DNA from: Nocardia kruczakiae NBRC 101016 | Lineage (GTDB): Bacteria > Actinomycetota > Actinomycetes > Mycobacteriales > Mycobacteriaceae | Direction: 5' to 3' | NCBI RefSeq assembly: GCF_001612965.1 | Contig: NZ_BDBL01000015.1 | Span: 112,413-176,412, forward strand | Length of the DNA stretch: 64,000 bases | Shown here: one piece after another, positions 44,447-52,917 of the stretch | How positions within the stretch are numbered: position 1 is the stretch's first letter | Layout of the letters: the number at the start of each line of letters is the position of its first letter | Position numbers and translations under genes: made by a program | The notes under the pieces: model-generated | Database searches by the model: none | What the model was told of the DNA's origin: nothing | What the model saw: the letters and a program-made list of their open reading frames with translations, nothing else

Positions 44447-44527
44447 TCAGATGCCGATCACGCCGCGCATCTGATCGAACCAGTCCACGACCATGTTCAC
44501 GACCTGAGACAAATCACCGATAATCAT
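44447..44527 (-). CDS. 26-residue amphipathic peptide (delta-haemolysin/PSM- or PorA-like in form)
   Basis: ATG 44527 is preceded by AAAGGAGGAA, one of the strongest ribosome sites in the window, and the 26 codons end in TGA just before a hairpin. The product begins MIIGDLSQVVN, has VVDWFDQ in the centre and ends QMRGVIGI. Plotted on a helix, I, V, L, M, W and F fall on one face and D, S, Q, R on the other. Its size and pattern resemble phenol-soluble modulins such as the 26-residue delta-haemolysin and the leaderless small porins (PorA/PorH) of mycolata. No homology is claimed. A whole small transcription unit with no other candidate gene in the region makes it credible. Confidence 0.6.
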   Translation of the reverse strand: MIIGDLSQVVNMVVDWFDQMRGVIGI

Positions 44528-45015
44528 CGGGTTCCTCCTTTCGATAACATTTGCGGACTGCGTATTTCGTCATACCCGGCAGATCCTGGAATTAACATCT
44601 TCTGCCCCTCGCCGGTCAGGGCAGGTTTCACGCCGCATCGCGGAAACGACCGGACGGCAGTTGGACATTCGATCAACAGCTTCCCCGCCGACCGCCGAGG
44701 GCCCGGGACGGTAGCCGACAAAACCGGTCGGAAACAACCACTTTCGCGTCGAGCCGGAAATGTTTGCATGACAAAACCGTTTCGAACAGTCGACCGCTGT
44801 TTCCCAACCGGTATTCACGACGTGCGGCGTGCAGGTCGTCGACGAGGAGGTCCGGTCCTCCGTGAGGTCCAGTGCCCGGCCCGCCGGCACTCGTGGACCA
44901 CGCCGGTCCGGCCGCGGTCCAGTGCAGACCTACCCGTACTCGCCCACCGCCTGACCGCCGCTCTCCCCCGAGGAGGGCTAGCCGATCCGGCACCCCGGCG
45001 GCGACACTGGAAGGT
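44528..45015. other. intergenic region
   Basis: About 490 bp upstream of both the small peptide (minus) and the VOC gene (plus). The part near 44530-44620 is AT-richer than the surroundings (for example GGAATTAACATC), consistent with a promoter for the peptide; no box could be fixed. No protein-like frame. Confidence 0.4.
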
Positions 45016-45393
45016 ATGCGCTTGAACCAGGTCACCGTCGGCAGCACGGACCTCGATCGCTCCGAGCGTTTCTACCGGCTGCTCGGCCTGCGACTGATCG
45101 TCGAGAACGATCACTATCTGCGGTTCGAATGTCCCGCCGGTGAGAGCACCTTCTCGGTCGACCGCGTCGATGCCGTACCGGCAGGCGAGGAGATCACCCT
45201 GTATTTCGAGACCGACGACCTCGACGGCGAGTATCGGCGGCTGTCCGACGCCGGCATCACATTCGATCAACCCCCCGCTGATATGCCGTGGCTGTGGCGC
45301 GAGGCCCGGCTACGTGACCCCGACGGCCACCGGCTGTGCTTGTTCCATGCCGCCGGCAACAGGCGCAATCCGCCGTGGCGGCTGCCCGACTGA
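45016..45393 (+). CDS. VOC family (glyoxalase/dioxygenase-fold) protein
   Basis: A 125-residue protein of one vicinal-oxygen-chelate module: VTVGSTDLDRSERFYRLLGL, then LRFECPAGESTFSV, and the closing RLRDPDGHRLCLFHAAGN. Single-module VOC proteins dimerise and act as isomerases, dioxygenases or drug-binding proteins; metal ligands are not all clear, so no reaction is assigned. ATG 45016 follows GGAAGG. About 100 bp before the ArsR gene. Confidence 0.88.
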   Translation: MRLNQVTVGSTDLDRSERFYRLLGLRLIVENDHYLRFECPAGESTFSVDRVDAVPAGEEITLYFETDDLDGEYRRLSDAGITFDQPPADMPWLWREARLRDPDGHRLCLFHAAGNRRNPPWRLPD

Positions 45394-45422
45394 TCGGCGG
45401 GCGCCGGCATCTCGACACTTTC

Positions 45423-45448
45423 CTTGCTTGCTAAACTTTGCAATCAAG
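45423..45448. promoter_or_regulatory. dyad operator upstream of the ArsR gene
   Basis: CTTGCTTGC (45423-45431) and GCAATCAAG (45440-45448) are inverted repeats (8 of 9 bases) around TAAACTTT. ArsR repressors bind such spaced dyads in their own promoters. A related half-site, TGATTGCA..GTTT, recurs upstream of pckG at 45878-45890. Confidence 0.6.
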
Positions 45449-45493
45449 AGCGACGGGCAGGCCGTGCGGCCGCGGACTATAGGGAGTGATTGC

Positions 45494-45823
45494 GTGCCCG
45501 GACTGAGCAGGCCCCTTTATCAGATGAAAGCGGAGTTCTTCAAAACACTGGGACATCCGATCCGGATTCGCGTCCTCGAACTGCTCAGCGAGCGCGAACA
45601 CGCGGTCTCCGAGATGCTGACCGAAATCGGCATCGAACCGGCGAATCTGTCGCAGCAGCTCGCGATTCTGCGCCGAGCCGGCCTGGTCGCGGCCCGGCGT
45701 GAGGGGCTGTCGGTCACCTACGAGCTCACCTCACCGCAGGTCGCGGAATTGCTGGCGGTCGCACGAGCGATCCTGACCGGCGTGGTCGCGGGCCAAGCGG
45801 AGGCACTGGAAGAGCCCGCCTGA
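45494..45823 (+). CDS. ArsR family transcriptional repressor
   Basis: A 109-residue winged-helix protein: YQMKAEFFKTLGHPIRIRVL, then the recognition part EPANLSQQLAILRRAGLVAA and wing RREGLSVTYEL. The alpha-3 metal motif ELCVCD of ArsR/SmtB is absent, so it probably senses something other than arsenic or has other ligands. GTG 45494 follows AGGGAG. It lies 110 bp before pckG, and similar sequence elements precede both genes, suggesting it controls itself and the pckG-sulP pair. Confidence 0.88.
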   Translation: MPGLSRPLYQMKAEFFKTLGHPIRIRVLELLSEREHAVSEMLTEIGIEPANLSQQLAILRRAGLVAARREGLSVTYELTSPQVAELLAVARAILTGVVAGQAEALEEPA

Positions 45824-45877
45824 CGATCCTGCGGTAACGGCCGAAATCATCGGCGCAGGCACCCCGGACGCCGCCTC

Positions 45878-45910
45878 TGATTGCAGGTTTTCTAAACTAA
45901 CTACATTGCA
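45878..45910 (+). promoter_or_regulatory. candidate ArsR half-site in the pckG promoter
   Basis: TGATTGCAGGTTT (45878-45890) matches one arm and centre of the ArsR dyad at 45423-45448 (reverse complement TGATTGCAAAGTTT) at most positions, and TTGCA recurs at 45906-45910. Tentative. Confidence 0.4.
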
Positions 45911-45933
45911 GCTTTATCAAGGAGGAAGGTCTC

Positions 45934-47769
45934 GTGTCCGACAGTTCACGTGTCATCGCACGGCTCGACGAGGTTCCCGTGGCTCACGAGAGCGTTCTGG
46001 CGTGGATCGCCGAGGTGGCCGAGCTGACGGCCCCCGAGCACATCGTCCTGTGCGACGGCTCCCGGGCGGAGTGGGATCGGCTGACCGGACGATTGGTCGA
46101 GAAGGGCACCTTCGTTCCGCTGACCGGGAAGCCGAACTCGTTCTGGTGCGTCTCCGATCCCGAGGACGTCGCACGGGTGGAGGATCGCACGTTCATCTGT
46201 TCCGAACGCGAGACCGACGCCGGTCCGACCAACAACTGGGTCGACCCGGTGGATATGCGCACGGTGATGACCGAGCACTATCGCGGCGCGATGGCCGGTC
46301 GAACCATGTATGTCATCGCGTTCTGCATGGGGCCGCTGGATGCGGAGGATCCCGAATTCGGTGTGCAGATCACCGATTCGGAGTATGTGGCGGTGTCGAT
46401 GCAGATCATGACGCGGTCCGGCGACGCCGTGTGGGAAAAGCTCACTGCCGCAACGGACTTCGTCAAGTGCCTGCATTCGGTCGGGGCACCGCTGGGCGCC
46501 GGCGAGCCGGATGCCGCGTGGCCGTGCGATACCACCAAATACATCTCGCACTTTCCCGAGCGGCGCGAGATCTGGAGCTACGGATCCGGCTACGGCGGCA
46601 ACGCTCTGCTGGCCAAGAAGTGCTTCGCACTGCGCATCGCCTCGGTGCTCGGCCGGGACGAAGGTTGGCTGGCCGAGCACATGCTGATCCTGAAACTGAC
46701 CTCCCCGCAAGGGAAGACACACTACGTCGCCGCGGCGTTCCCGTCGTCGTGCGGCAAGACGAACCTGGCCATGCTGGAACCCGCGCTCGACGGCTGGACC
46801 GCCGAGACGGTCGGCGACGATATCGCGTGGCTGCGCTTCGGTGCCGACGGCCGGCTCTACGCGGTCAATCCCGAGGCCGGATTCTTCGGCGTCGCCCCCG
46901 GCACCGGCGCCACGACCAACCCCAACGCGATCGCCACCATCGCGAAGGGCAATTCGATCTTCACCAACACCGCCCGCACCGACGACGGGGACGTGTGGTG
47001 GGAGGGATTGACCGCCGAGGCGCCCGCCCATCTCGTCGACTGGCACGGCAAGGATTGGACGCCCGCATCGGGAACGCCTGCCGCGCATCCGAATTCGCGG
47101 TACTGCACGCCGATCCGCCAGTGTCCGTCGGTAGCTCCGGAATGGGACGATCCGAACGGCGTGCCCATTTCGGCGATCTTCTTCGGCGGCCGCCGCGCGA
47201 CCACCGTCCCCCTGGTCACCGAAACCTTCGACTGGGCGCACGGCGTATTCACCGCCTCGGTGCTGTCCTCGGAGACCACCGCCGCCGCGGCCGGGAGGGT
47301 CGGCGTCGTGCGGCGCGATCCGATGGCGATGCTACCGTTCCTCGGCTATCACGTCGGTGACTACTTCGCCCACTGGCTCCGGCTCGGCGCCGCCGCCGAC
47401 CCGGCGAAACTGCCGAAGATCTTCCAGGTCAACTGGTTTCGCCGGAGTCCGGAAGGCGAATTCCTGTGGCCCGGGTTCGGCGACAACGTGCGCGTGCTGA
47501 AGTGGGCCCTGGACCGGCTCGACGGCACCGCCGAGGCCATCGAGACGCCGATCGGCTACCTCCCGGACGCCGAGGCGCTCGATCTCACCGGTCTCGACGA
47601 CCGGCAACGCGCCCGAGCGGCAGCCTCGCTCGCGGTCGACATCGACGAGTGGGTGGCCGAGGTGGCCGACATCGACCACTGGTACGCCACCATCGGCGGC
47701 AATCGATTGCCCGAATCGTTGCGGGAACAACTCGCCGCGCTGAAACTGCGTCTGGCAGCACGGTTGTGA
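45934..47769 (+). CDS. pckG: phosphoenolpyruvate carboxykinase (GTP)
   Basis: A 611-residue GTP-dependent PEP carboxykinase interconverting oxaloacetate plus GTP with PEP, CO2 and GDP. Diagnostic parts are [29 protein letters not shown], the P-loop [17 protein letters not shown] with the reactive Cys, the metal/GTP segment [11 protein letters not shown], and [20 protein letters not shown]. Length is that of the family. GTG 45934 has a very strong ribosome site (AAGGAGGAAGG). Needed for gluconeogenesis from fatty acids or for anaplerosis. Its TGA overlaps the sulP GTG. Confidence 0.97.
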   Translation: MSDSSRVIARLDEVPVAHESVLAWIAEVAELTAPEHIVLCDGSRAEWDRLTGRLVEKGTFVPLTGKPNSFWCVSDPEDVARVEDRTFICSERETDAGPTNNWVDPVDMRTVMTEHYRGAMAGRTMYVIAFCMGPLDAEDPEFGVQITDSEYVAVSMQIMTRSGDAVWEKLTAATDFVKCLHSVGAPLGAGEPDAAWPCDTTKYISHFPERREIWSYGSGYGGNALLAKKCFALRIASVLGRDEGWLAEHMLILKLTSPQGKTHYVAAAFPSSCGKTNLAMLEPALDGWTAETVGDDIAWLRFGADGRLYAVNPEAGFFGVAPGTGATTNPNAIATIAKGNSIFTNTARTDDGDVWWEGLTAEAPAHLVDWHGKDWTPASGTPAAHPNSRYCTPIRQCPSVAPEWDDPNGVPISAIFFGGRRATTVPLVTETFDWAHGVFTASVLSSETTAAAAGRVGVVRRDPMAMLPFLGYHVGDYFAHWLRLGAAADPAKLPKIFQVNWFRRSPEGEFLWPGFGDNVRVLKWALDRLDGTAEAIETPIGYLPDAEALDLTGLDDRQRARAAASLAVDIDEWVAEVADIDHWYATIGGNRLPESLREQLAALKLRLAARL

Positions 47770-49385
47770 ACATCGCCGCACTGCTCCCCCGCTGGTCCGA
47801 TTGGCGTCCGGCGGTGCGCGCCCCGGGCCCCGATCTGTTGTCGGGGCTGATCGTCGCCCTGGTGGCGCTGCCGCTGGCACTGGGCTTCGGCATCAGCTCC
47901 GGACTCGGCGCCGCGGCCGGATTGACCACCGCCGTCGTTGCGGGCATCGTGGCCGCGATATTCGGCGGCTCCCGTTTCCAGGTGTCGGGGCCGACCGGGG
48001 CGATGACCGTCGTGCTGGTTCCGATCGTCCACCAGCACGGCGGGGGCGGGGTGCTGGCCGTGGGCCTGATGGCCGGCATCGTGCTGGTGGCGCTCGCGGT
48101 CGCCGGGGCCGGGCGTGCGGTGCGATACATGCCGGCCCCGGTGGTCGAGGGCTTCACCGCCGGCATCGCCGTGGTGATCGCGTTGCAGCAGTTCCCCAAC
48201 GCCCTGGGAATCGCGCACGCGCACGGGGACAAGGTCTGGCAGTCGGCCTATGATGCTGTGCGCCAATATGTTTCGCATCCGCATCCCGTGCCGGTCGTGA
48301 TCGCTCTGGCGGTGGCCGCGGTGATGCTGGTGGGCGGCCGATTCCTGCCGAAGCTGCCGTTCGCGTTGCTGGCCGTCGCCGGTGCGACCGTCATGGTCGC
48401 GGTCTTCGACATCCCGACCGCGGCCATCGGCACCCTGCCTGCGGGGCTGAGCGCACCGACCCTGGACTTCCTCGATTGGGGCAGCCTCGGATCGCTGGTG
48501 GCACCGGCGCTGGCGGTCGCCGCACTGGGCGCCCTCGAATCACTGCTGTCGGCAACCGCCGCGGACGCCATGGCCGTCGGCACCCGCCACGATCCCGACC
48601 GCGAACTGTTCGGACAGGGGTTGGCCAATATCGCCGCACCGCTGTTCGGCGGGGTGCCCGCAACCGGCGCGATCGCTCGCACCGCCGTCAACGTCCGCTC
48701 CGGCGCCCGCACCCGACTGGCCGCGCTGACGCATGCGGTGGTCCTGGCCGCGATCATCTATCTGGCCGCACCACTGGTCGCCGATATTCCGGTCGCCGCG
48801 CTGGCCGGTGTGCTGCTGGCCACGACGGTTCGCATGGTGGAAACCGCGTCCCTGACCGCCATCGCACGCGCCTCGCGCGGCGACGCACTCATCATGGCCG
48901 CGACATTCCTGGTCACGGTCGCCCTGGACCTGGTGACCGCGGTCGGTGTCGGCGTCGCGATCGCCGTCGTGCTCGCTCTGCGTTCGGTAGCGAAAGAGGC
49001 TCGGCTGCATCAGGTTCCGCTCGACGAGACCGATCACCTCACCGAGGAACACGGCCTTCTCCACGACCGCATCGTGGCATACCGCATCGACGGGCCGTTG
49101 TTCTTCGCGGCCGCGCACCGCTTCCTGCTGGAGCTGACCGAGGTCGCCGACGTCCACGTGGTGGTGCTGCGCATGTCGCATGTCACCGCTCTCGACACCA
49201 CCGGCGCACTGGTGCTCAAGGACGCCGTCACGAAACTGCAGCACCGCCACATCACGGTCCTGATGTCGGGCCTGCGCGAAGACCACCGCCGCCGGCTCGC
49301 GATGCTCGGGGCCCTGCCCGCGGGCGGAGAGACGCAGATCTTCGAGCAGACGCCCGACGCCCTCGCGTACGCACGCGCCATGTGA
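47766..49385 (+). CDS. SulP family anion transporter with STAS domain
   Basis: A 539-residue SLC26/SulP permease: N-terminal [75 protein letters not shown] and [20 protein letters not shown], about 11-14 membrane segments, then a C-terminal cytoplasmic STAS domain ([35 protein letters not shown]). Substrate may be sulfate, bicarbonate or another anion. The GTGA overlap with pckG makes bicarbonate, a substrate or product pool of that enzyme, attractive but unproven. Confidence 0.92.
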   Translation: MNIAALLPRWSDWRPAVRAPGPDLLSGLIVALVALPLALGFGISSGLGAAAGLTTAVVAGIVAAIFGGSRFQVSGPTGAMTVVLVPIVHQHGGGGVLAVGLMAGIVLVALAVAGAGRAVRYMPAPVVEGFTAGIAVVIALQQFPNALGIAHAHGDKVWQSAYDAVRQYVSHPHPVPVVIALAVAAVMLVGGRFLPKLPFALLAVAGATVMVAVFDIPTAAIGTLPAGLSAPTLDFLDWGSLGSLVAPALAVAALGALESLLSATAADAMAVGTRHDPDRELFGQGLANIAAPLFGGVPATGAIARTAVNVRSGARTRLAALTHAVVLAAIIYLAAPLVADIPVAALAGVLLATTVRMVETASLTAIARASRGDALIMAATFLVTVALDLVTAVGVGVAIAVVLALRSVAKEARLHQVPLDETDHLTEEHGLLHDRIVAYRIDGPLFFAAAHRFLLELTEVADVHVVVLRMSHVTALDTTGALVLKDAVTKLQHRHITVLMSGLREDHRRRLAMLGALPAGGETQIFEQTPDALAYARAM

Positions 49386-49460
49386 TCGCCTAGCCGAAAC
49401 GTTCCGGCGCTGCGGCGATCTCGCCCGGCAAGCGGGGCGGCGCGCGTAGCATCACCTGCT

Positions 49461-50459
49461 GTGAGTGGTGATCCGAGGCCGGGCTCACCGGCCGGAGGCG
49501 GCGACACGTCGTTCACCGGATCGATCCCGCAGATCTACGACACGCTGCTGGTTCCGATGATCTTCGCCGAACCCGCTCGGCTGATCGCGCGGGCGGTGGC
49601 CGCGACGGGCGCGGTCGACATTCTCGAAACCGCGGCGGGGACCGGGGTGCTGACCAGAGCGCTGGCCCGGCTGGAGGGTCGCGACATCGTGGCGACCGAT
49701 CTGAACGAACCCATGCTGACGACCGCCGCGAACCGCTCGGCGTCGGATCGGGTGCGGTGGCAGGTGGCCGACGCCGGGCATCTGCCGTTCGCCGCATGTT
49801 CGTTCGACCTGGTGGCCTGCCAGTTCGGCGTCATGTTCCTGCCCGACAAGGTCGCCGGATACGCCGAAGCCCTGCGCGTGTTGCGCCCGGGCGGCGTATT
49901 CGCCTTCAACGTCTGGGACCGGCTCGAGACCAATGCCGTGGCTCTGGTCGTCACCGAGGCGCTGTGCGCGGCGGCACCCGTAGAACCGCTCGAATTCTTC
50001 CGCCGCACGCCCCACGGATACTTCGACATCGATCGGATTCGCGGTGAACTCGCCGAAGCCGGCTTCGAACACATCACCGGCGAATACCTCGAGGGGTCGA
50101 GCCGGTCGACTGCCGAGACCGCTGCGATGGCGTTCTGCCAGGGCACCCCGCTGCGTGGCGAGATCGAACGACACCCGTCGCTCGATCTCGAATCCGCTAC
50201 CGCGATCGCGGCCGAGGCACTGCGCGGCCGCTACGGAAGCGACGAATTCGACGCACCGATGCGGTGGCTGCAGATGACAGCGCGCCGGCCGGACCGCGTC
50301 CCCGAGACACGGTCCGATCGGCGCGAGATGTCAGACTCGGCGGGGATCCCACGTGGCGATCGCCCAGATCACCACGATGTCGAGGGCGATGACCAGGATC
50401 GACCACCACGGATAGTGCGGCAGCCACAGGAAATTGGCGATGATGGACAAGCCCAGTAG
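49461..50459 (+). CDS. class I SAM-dependent methyltransferase
   Basis: A UbiE/Methyltransf_11-like enzyme: motif I ILETAAGTGVLTRAL (about residue 55), ATDLNEPMLTTAA, motif for adenine binding VADAGHLPFAACSFDLV and VLRPGGVFAFNVWD. Substrate unknown. GTG 49461 has no Shine-Dalgarno; TAGCAT at 49447-49452 could be the -10 of a leaderless message. Family proteins usually end near residue 275; here the last 50 or so residues (from VPETRSD) are Asp/Arg-rich and overlap the opposite gene at 50331-50753, so the normal stop may have been lost. Confidence 0.88.
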   Translation: MSGDPRPGSPAGGGDTSFTGSIPQIYDTLLVPMIFAEPARLIARAVAATGAVDILETAAGTGVLTRALARLEGRDIVATDLNEPMLTTAANRSASDRVRWQVADAGHLPFAACSFDLVACQFGVMFLPDKVAGYAEALRVLRPGGVFAFNVWDRLETNAVALVVTEALCAAAPVEPLEFFRRTPHGYFDIDRIRGELAEAGFEHITGEYLEGSSRSTAETAAMAFCQGTPLRGEIERHPSLDLESATAIAAEALRGRYGSDEFDAPMRWLQMTARRPDRVPETRSDRREMSDSAGIPRGDRPDHHDVEGDDQDRPPRIVRQPQEIGDDGQAQ

Positions 50460-50753
50460 GGCGATAGCCAGCATCTGTCCCCACGTCGAACGGGTGAACA
50501 GCCCGGCGGCGGCCGCCACCATCAGGATGCCGAGGATCAGGTGGATCCATCCCCATCCGCTGATGTCGAACTTGTAGATGTATTCCGGTCCGGAGACGTA
50601 GACGTCGTCCTTCGCGATGGCCGAGATGCCTTGCAGGATGGACACGACTCCGGTGACGGCCAACAGGGCCGCCGCGGCCAGCGACGTGCCGGCCGCTACC
50701 GCATACCGGGTGTCGGATCGCCCATTCCGTGTTCCGTGTTCCGAAGCCGTCAC
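50331..50753 (-). CDS. four-helix integral membrane protein (DUF7144-like)
   Basis: A 140-residue protein with four hydrophobic helices (VAAGTSLAAAALLAVTGVVS, GWIHLILGILMVAAAAGLFT, MLAIALLGLSIIANFLWLP, SILVIALDIVVIWAIATW) and the conserved feel of a small actinobacterial family with GWIHL and WLPHYPWW motifs. Function unknown. GTG 50753 overlaps the stop of a short upstream ORF (GTGA). Its 3' end is antisense to the end of the methyltransferase gene. Confidence 0.8.
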   Translation of the reverse strand: MTASEHGTRNGRSDTRYAVAAGTSLAAAALLAVTGVVSILQGISAIAKDDVYVSGPEYIYKFDISGWGWIHLILGILMVAAAAGLFTRSTWGQMLAIALLGLSIIANFLWLPHYPWWSILVIALDIVVIWAIATWDPRRV

Positions 50754-50947
50754 GACGGCTCACCCCTTTCCGCGAACCTCGCCGACGGCCATCCGCCGGC
50801 ATGTACCGACATGTGTCGGTCCTGGTGGGTTGTGACATGCGGCCCTGCGCTGCCTCCTGACCAGCCGCCGCGGCGGATGATGGTCCCGGTTCGCTCATCG
50901 ACCTGGTACATCCCTCGATGGACGAATTCGGCGAGCCAACCGGGCAT
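50750..50947 (-). CDS. small hypothetical ORF coupled to the membrane protein
   Basis: Sixty-five codons from ATG 50947: MPGWLAEFVHRGMYQVDERT, GTIIRRGGWSGGSAG. The TGA overlaps the next gene's GTG in GTGA, which argues for real translation. No Shine-Dalgarno and no known family. Could be a leader-like coupled ORF. Confidence 0.4.
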   Translation of the reverse strand: MPGWLAEFVHRGMYQVDERTGTIIRRGGWSGGSAGPHVTTHQDRHMSVHAGGWPSARFAERGEPS

Positions 50948-51040
50948 CTAACGATTCGTCGCGGAGAACATCGCGGATAATCACGAACCGGTGGACCGGT
51001 CGATCGACCCCGAAACGTAACCGAATTGCCGGATCCGGCG

Positions 51041-52405
51041 TCACCCGGCAGTCGACGAGGGCTCCGGACCGGGAGTGGTTTCCGGTGAGACCGCGGGCCG
51101 CGCGAGAATTTCGATGACCAGCAGCAGCGCGCCCGCGACCAGCGCGATGCCCACCACGACCAGGCCGGTGGCGTAGGGCCACAACACCAGGACGAGCACG
51201 GCACCGGCCAGTACCGCGAGGCGCAGCGGTGTCCGATACTGCGCGACGAACGTCTCGACCACATTGGGCGGGCGCCGACGCCGGCCGCGGGCGGCGACCA
51301 TGAGCCGCCCGAAACCGGAACGCACCGACTGCGCCGAGTGGGACGACCCGGCCAGATATCCCACCGCGGCCACGACCAGGCTCACGACCGCGACCGCGCG
51401 CAGCGACACCCGCAGCGGGTGGACAACCGTGTCGAACAGTGCGGTGGCGGCCGGTGCTGACAAGGCATCGGGCGGAACGGAATCCAGGTAGATGCTGCGA
51501 GCGATCACCACTCCGACGGCCAGCAGCACCATCGCGACCGCGCCGGCGACGCCGACCAGAGCAAGGGTCCGCAGCCGCCGCCCGCGGGGAGCCAGCCACA
51601 CCGCGCCCGCCGCGGTGGCCAATGCCACCCAGGGCAGGATGTTCGCCGACCGATCGAGCGTGCGCAGCCACTTCTGATACTTGGGCAGCTCGGTGGCGTG
51701 GAAAATGACGAATTGCGTATCGACATCCGGAATCTTGTCCGCAAAGCGGATTCCGCGTGCGTCGAGACGTTCGCGCACCGTCGCCAGGATCGGCTTCAGC
51801 GAAATGCTCACGGTGCCGTTGTCGCTGACCTCGATCCCCGGTCTGGTCTCCCCCTTGACCACGTGGACCAGTGCGTCGTGCGCGCGGCGGTTGGCGGTAT
51901 CCCAGGCCTCGACGAATTGATCGCTGGTCACCACAGCGGTCGCGGCCTGGTGGATGTAGTTCTCGGCCTGGTCGGCCACCAGCGCGGGAAGACTGTCGAG
52001 CGCCGCGACCGCACGAGGACGATCCGACAACTGCCCGACGTTCTGAGTGAGCGCATTGACCGCATCGGCCGTGTACGCCTTGATGTCGACGCGGGTGACG
52101 ATCGCATCGGTGATCTTGTCGGCCAACTCCTTCTGGATCGCCGGATCGGTCGCCAGCGGTGCGACGGTCGTGACGTAGCGGTCGGTATCGAAGATCTGGC
52201 TGCGCACGAAGCGTGTCGTCACCGATCCGATGATCAGCACCGCGGTCAGGATCAGCAGCAGCACGACTCCGGTCCAGCGCCATGCGTGCCGACGGGATGG
52301 ATGCGCCGCGACATACGCTCGTAGTCGCTCGAGTTCGGCACGATCGTCGGCGGACAGTTCCGCCTTCGACTCCGGTGGGCGGATATCTCGATCATCGGCG
52401 GACAT
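51041..52405 (-). CDS. conserved integral membrane protein
   Basis: A 454-residue protein. One helix (VVLLLILTAVLIIGSVTTRF, about 48-67) is followed by an extracytoplasmic domain of about 190 residues (DTDRYVTTVAPLATDPAIQK, ADKITDAIVTRVDIKAY), then a cluster of helices (ILPWVALATAAGAVWLAP and later) to the C-terminus. This layout is found in actinobacterial conserved membrane proteins without assigned role. ATG 52405 (MSADDRD). No enzymatic motif seen. Confidence 0.75.
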   Translation of the reverse strand: MSADDRDIRPPESKAELSADDRAELERLRAYVAAHPSRRHAWRWTGVVLLLILTAVLIIGSVTTRFVRSQIFDTDRYVTTVAPLATDPAIQKELADKITDAIVTRVDIKAYTADAVNALTQNVGQLSDRPRAVAALDSLPALVADQAENYIHQAATAVVTSDQFVEAWDTANRRAHDALVHVVKGETRPGIEVSDNGTVSISLKPILATVRERLDARGIRFADKIPDVDTQFVIFHATELPKYQKWLRTLDRSANILPWVALATAAGAVWLAPRGRRLRTLALVGVAGAVAMVLLAVGVVIARSIYLDSVPPDALSAPAATALFDTVVHPLRVSLRAVAVVSLVVAAVGYLAGSSHSAQSVRSGFGRLMVAARGRRRRPPNVVETFVAQYRTPLRLAVLAGAVLVLVLWPYATGLVVVGIALVAGALLLVIEILARPAVSPETTPGPEPSSTAG

Positions 52406-52533
52406 GACGGTTCATACCCTTCCGGGCCGATCGGGACGGCCCAGAACTGATTCGGCGCCACTGCCTTCGGAGGGACTACGTATTCACCCGCCGGCCCCGG
52501 ATCGATCCCACTTCGTGACCGGTCGTTGTCCCG

Positions 52534-52917
52534 CTATTCGTGCGGCAGTTCGCCGGTGACGATGTGGTCGGCGAGGTTGAGCCCTTCGCGGGCGAGGCGG
52601 GCGAGGTGGCCGTCGCGGATGCGGTAGATGATGCGGCGGCCTTCGCGGCGGGTCTCGACCATGCCGGTGAAGCGCAGTTTCGCCAGGTGCTGGCTGACCG
52701 CGGTGCGGGAGCCGCCGCAGGCTTCCGTGAGGGCGGTGACGTCGGCCTCGCCGTCGGCGAGGACCCAGAGGATGTGCAGCCGGGTCGGATCGGCGAGCAT
52801 CCGGAACACCGAGGTGGCGGCCTCGAGACGGGCCGGGTCGGGTGCTACGAGGTGCACCAGGCTGGGCGGCAGGGCGTCGACTGCGGGGGTTTCCTCACCG
52901 GTCATGGGCTGATTCAC
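52534..52917 (-). CDS. ArsR family transcriptional repressor
   Basis: A 127-residue winged-helix repressor: RMLADPTRLHILWVLADGEA, recognition helix SRTAVSQHLAKLRFTGMVET and wing RREGRRIIYRI, then a tail with HLARLAREGLNLADHIV. GTG 52917 is preferred because it overlaps the MFS stop (GTGA) and follows AGGAAG; ATG 52905 is the alternative. Co-transcribed with the MFS exporter, whose promoter has a 24-bp dyad (54211-54234), the probable operator. Inducer unknown; such MFS-ArsR pairs often respond to metals. Confidence 0.9.
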   Translation of the reverse strand: MNQPMTGEETPAVDALPPSLVHLVAPDPARLEAATSVFRMLADPTRLHILWVLADGEADVTALTEACGGSRTAVSQHLAKLRFTGMVETRREGRRIIYRIRDGHLARLAREGLNLADHIVTGELPHE

